Assembly: GCA_026018925.1 (NCBI GenBank)
Contig: JAKSZU010000008.1
Coordinates: 5,756,415-5,820,414 of the forward strand
DNA: 64,000 nt
Origin: Tupaia tana
Taxonomy: Eukaryota > Chordata > Mammalia > Scandentia > Tupaiidae
Direction: 5' to 3'
Made by a program: the position numbers and the translations under genes. Numbering within the stretch: the first letter of the stretch is position 1; every line of letters begins with the position of its first letter. Below are positions 62,852 through 64,000 of the stretch, in pieces. The notes below the pieces were generated by a model. The model made no database searches. It saw only the letters and a program-made list of their open reading frames with translations, and had not been told where the DNA came from.

Positions 62852-63095
62852 TGAGCCAGTAGATGGCATGGTGGTTAAGATGCTGGATTCCCTCATGGCC
62901 AACAGCAGTTTGGTTCCCAGACCTGGCAGCTTGAAATTCATGCCTGGTGTGTGTGTGTGAGTGCCCAAAATCCCAGGAGGAGAATGGAGGAGAAGGGACT
63001 GTTGGCACGGCCATCCTCTCCAGGGGGTGAATTCTCTTTCCTTCTGTCTCTCTCTGGTGATTGCACACATCTTATGGCAAAAACCTGGGGAGAAC
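62852..63095 (+). mobile_element. tRNA-derived SINE, long form
   Basis: Head gagccagtagatggcatggt, end cacatcttatggcaaaaacc. Confidence 0.82.
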
Positions 63096-63109
63096 AAAGA
63101 GAAAGATGG

Positions 63110-63320
63110 ATATTGACCCAGCCGTGGTGGTGTGCCACGCTGCAGAGGTGGAAGCCATACAGAAGACCGAGGGTTCAGGTTCCGGGCTGACCCAGCACTG
63201 GGCATGTATGCACACTCCTGTACCCAAGATTCCGACTGACTGGAAGGCAAGTGGGGAGGGGGACCATGGCATGATGAGACTCCCTTGAGGGTCCTGCAAA
63301 AGAAATAAAACAAACTAAAA
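63110..63320 (+). mobile_element. Possible very old SINE copy
   Basis: cagccgtggtggtgtgccac, ggttcaggttcc B-box-like text and an A-rich end at 63296-63322. Weak similarity only. Confidence 0.4.
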
Positions 63321-63497
63321 AATGCCAGGATATTTAGGAAAAGAGGATTTAGAATAGACTTCGTCACCTATGTTCCATGCAAGATATTTGGAAATATTTA
63401 AGTTTCTTGAGATTATGTGCTAACTTGTCTAGGCATTTGTTTTGGGGGTTGAGATAGTGCGGAACTTCTATCAGATGTTCAAAGGACATGTAAAGTT
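63321..63497. other. No feature recognised
   Basis: Unassigned AT-rich sequence. Confidence 0.35.
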
Positions 63498-63513
63498 GAA
63501 AACTAAAGTTAAG

Positions 63514-63772
63514 AGACCAGCAGTTAGTGTAATGGCTATGTTGCTGGACTCCTATGTAGTCGACCGTGGTTCGCGTCCTGGACCCGGTGGCTTAAAACTC
63601 ATGCTGGGCACGTGTGCGTTTGTGCCCAAGATCCTGAGAGGAGAATGGAGGAGAAGGGATTGCGGCGTGGCCACCCCCGGGAAGTTGATTTTTCGCTTTC
63701 TGTCTCTGTCTCTCTCTGTCTTTCTGGCAAGCACACACACCCTATAGCAAAAACCTCTCCAAAAACAAAACA
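63514..63772 (+). mobile_element. tRNA-derived SINE, long form, young, with perfect target duplication
   Basis: Head agaccagcagttagtgtaat, end cctatagcaaaaacctctcc. aaaactaaagttaag is repeated exactly at 63499-63513 and 63773-63787. Confidence 0.93.
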
Positions 63773-63787
63773 AAAACTAAAGTTAAG

Positions 63788-64000
63788 ATCCACTCACTTA
63801 GAAAAAATTCACAAAAAGAACACAACAGATACAATTAAAAATATAAGCAGAAAGAGTAATATTTTGATGGGGATAACAGTTCATAAAGGGTACTGTCAGT
63901 ATAAAACAAAGCCAGTACTCACAGACGATACAAAAAGTGTGGGCTCTGAAAAGGGTGACCTGGGTTCAAAGTTCAATTCTTGCCTTTTCTAGAACCATGA
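63788..64000. other. No feature recognised
   Basis: AT-rich sequence to the window end. Confidence 0.35.

Overview
The window is nuclear DNA from a placental mammal and consists almost entirely of layered transposable elements. I found no intact host gene. The mammalian assignment rests on L1 and half-L1 (HAL1-like) retroposons, ancient MIR and L2 fragments, MaLR-type LTRs, MER5-like and other hAT fossils, an Hsmar1-like mariner, an ERV-E-like class I provirus and a processed SMARCE1 pseudogene. The lineage marker is a very abundant tRNA-derived SINE (about 60 copies, roughly a fifth of the window). Its head looks like a tRNA (B box ggttcgagtcc), it has a GC-rich body and a pyrimidine-rich stretch, and its 3' end is cctatagcaaaaacc plus poly(A). 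It is not Alu, B1/B2, a carnivore, rabbit or horse SINE, or AfroSINE. A colugo (Dermoptera) is my best guess from general knowledge, but the sequence alone does not settle it.

Layout. 0.47-1.7 kb: SMARCE1 retropseudogene. 3.6-11.1 kb: a reverse-oriented gammaretrovirus-like provirus with paired LTRs, a tRNA-Glu-type primer site, broken gag and pol and no env, inserted inside an older SINE. 11.3-18.2 kb: a DNA-transposon fossil and dense SINE clusters, some nested. 19.0-20.1 kb: two LTR fossils. 23.0-27.5 kb: an antisense LTR split by a HAL1-like element (promoter monomers, broken ORF1, no ORF2) and three SINEs. 30.8-31.3 kb: an L1 with a 5' inversion. 31.9-32.7 kb: a large inverted repeat around an AT microsatellite and a mariner-type MITE. 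33.0-34.2 kb: a nested MaLR LTR. 35.0-37.5 kb: an old L1 3' end that has spawned a minisatellite of about 27 copies of 54 bp. 41.3-44.3 kb: old L1 fragments in both orientations. 47.7-48.1 kb: a hAT MITE with its 8-bp target duplication. 51.05-51.25 kb: a GC-rich 23-bp minisatellite. 54.2-59.5 kb: an old antisense L1 that took at least eight later insertions, including a full-length mariner and a second inverted L1. The rest is SINEs and unrecognised DNA.

Nothing here works as a pathway. The open reading frames are transposon relics or arise from minisatellites without stop codons. The useful content is the insertion history: target-site duplications let the order of events be read at several places.
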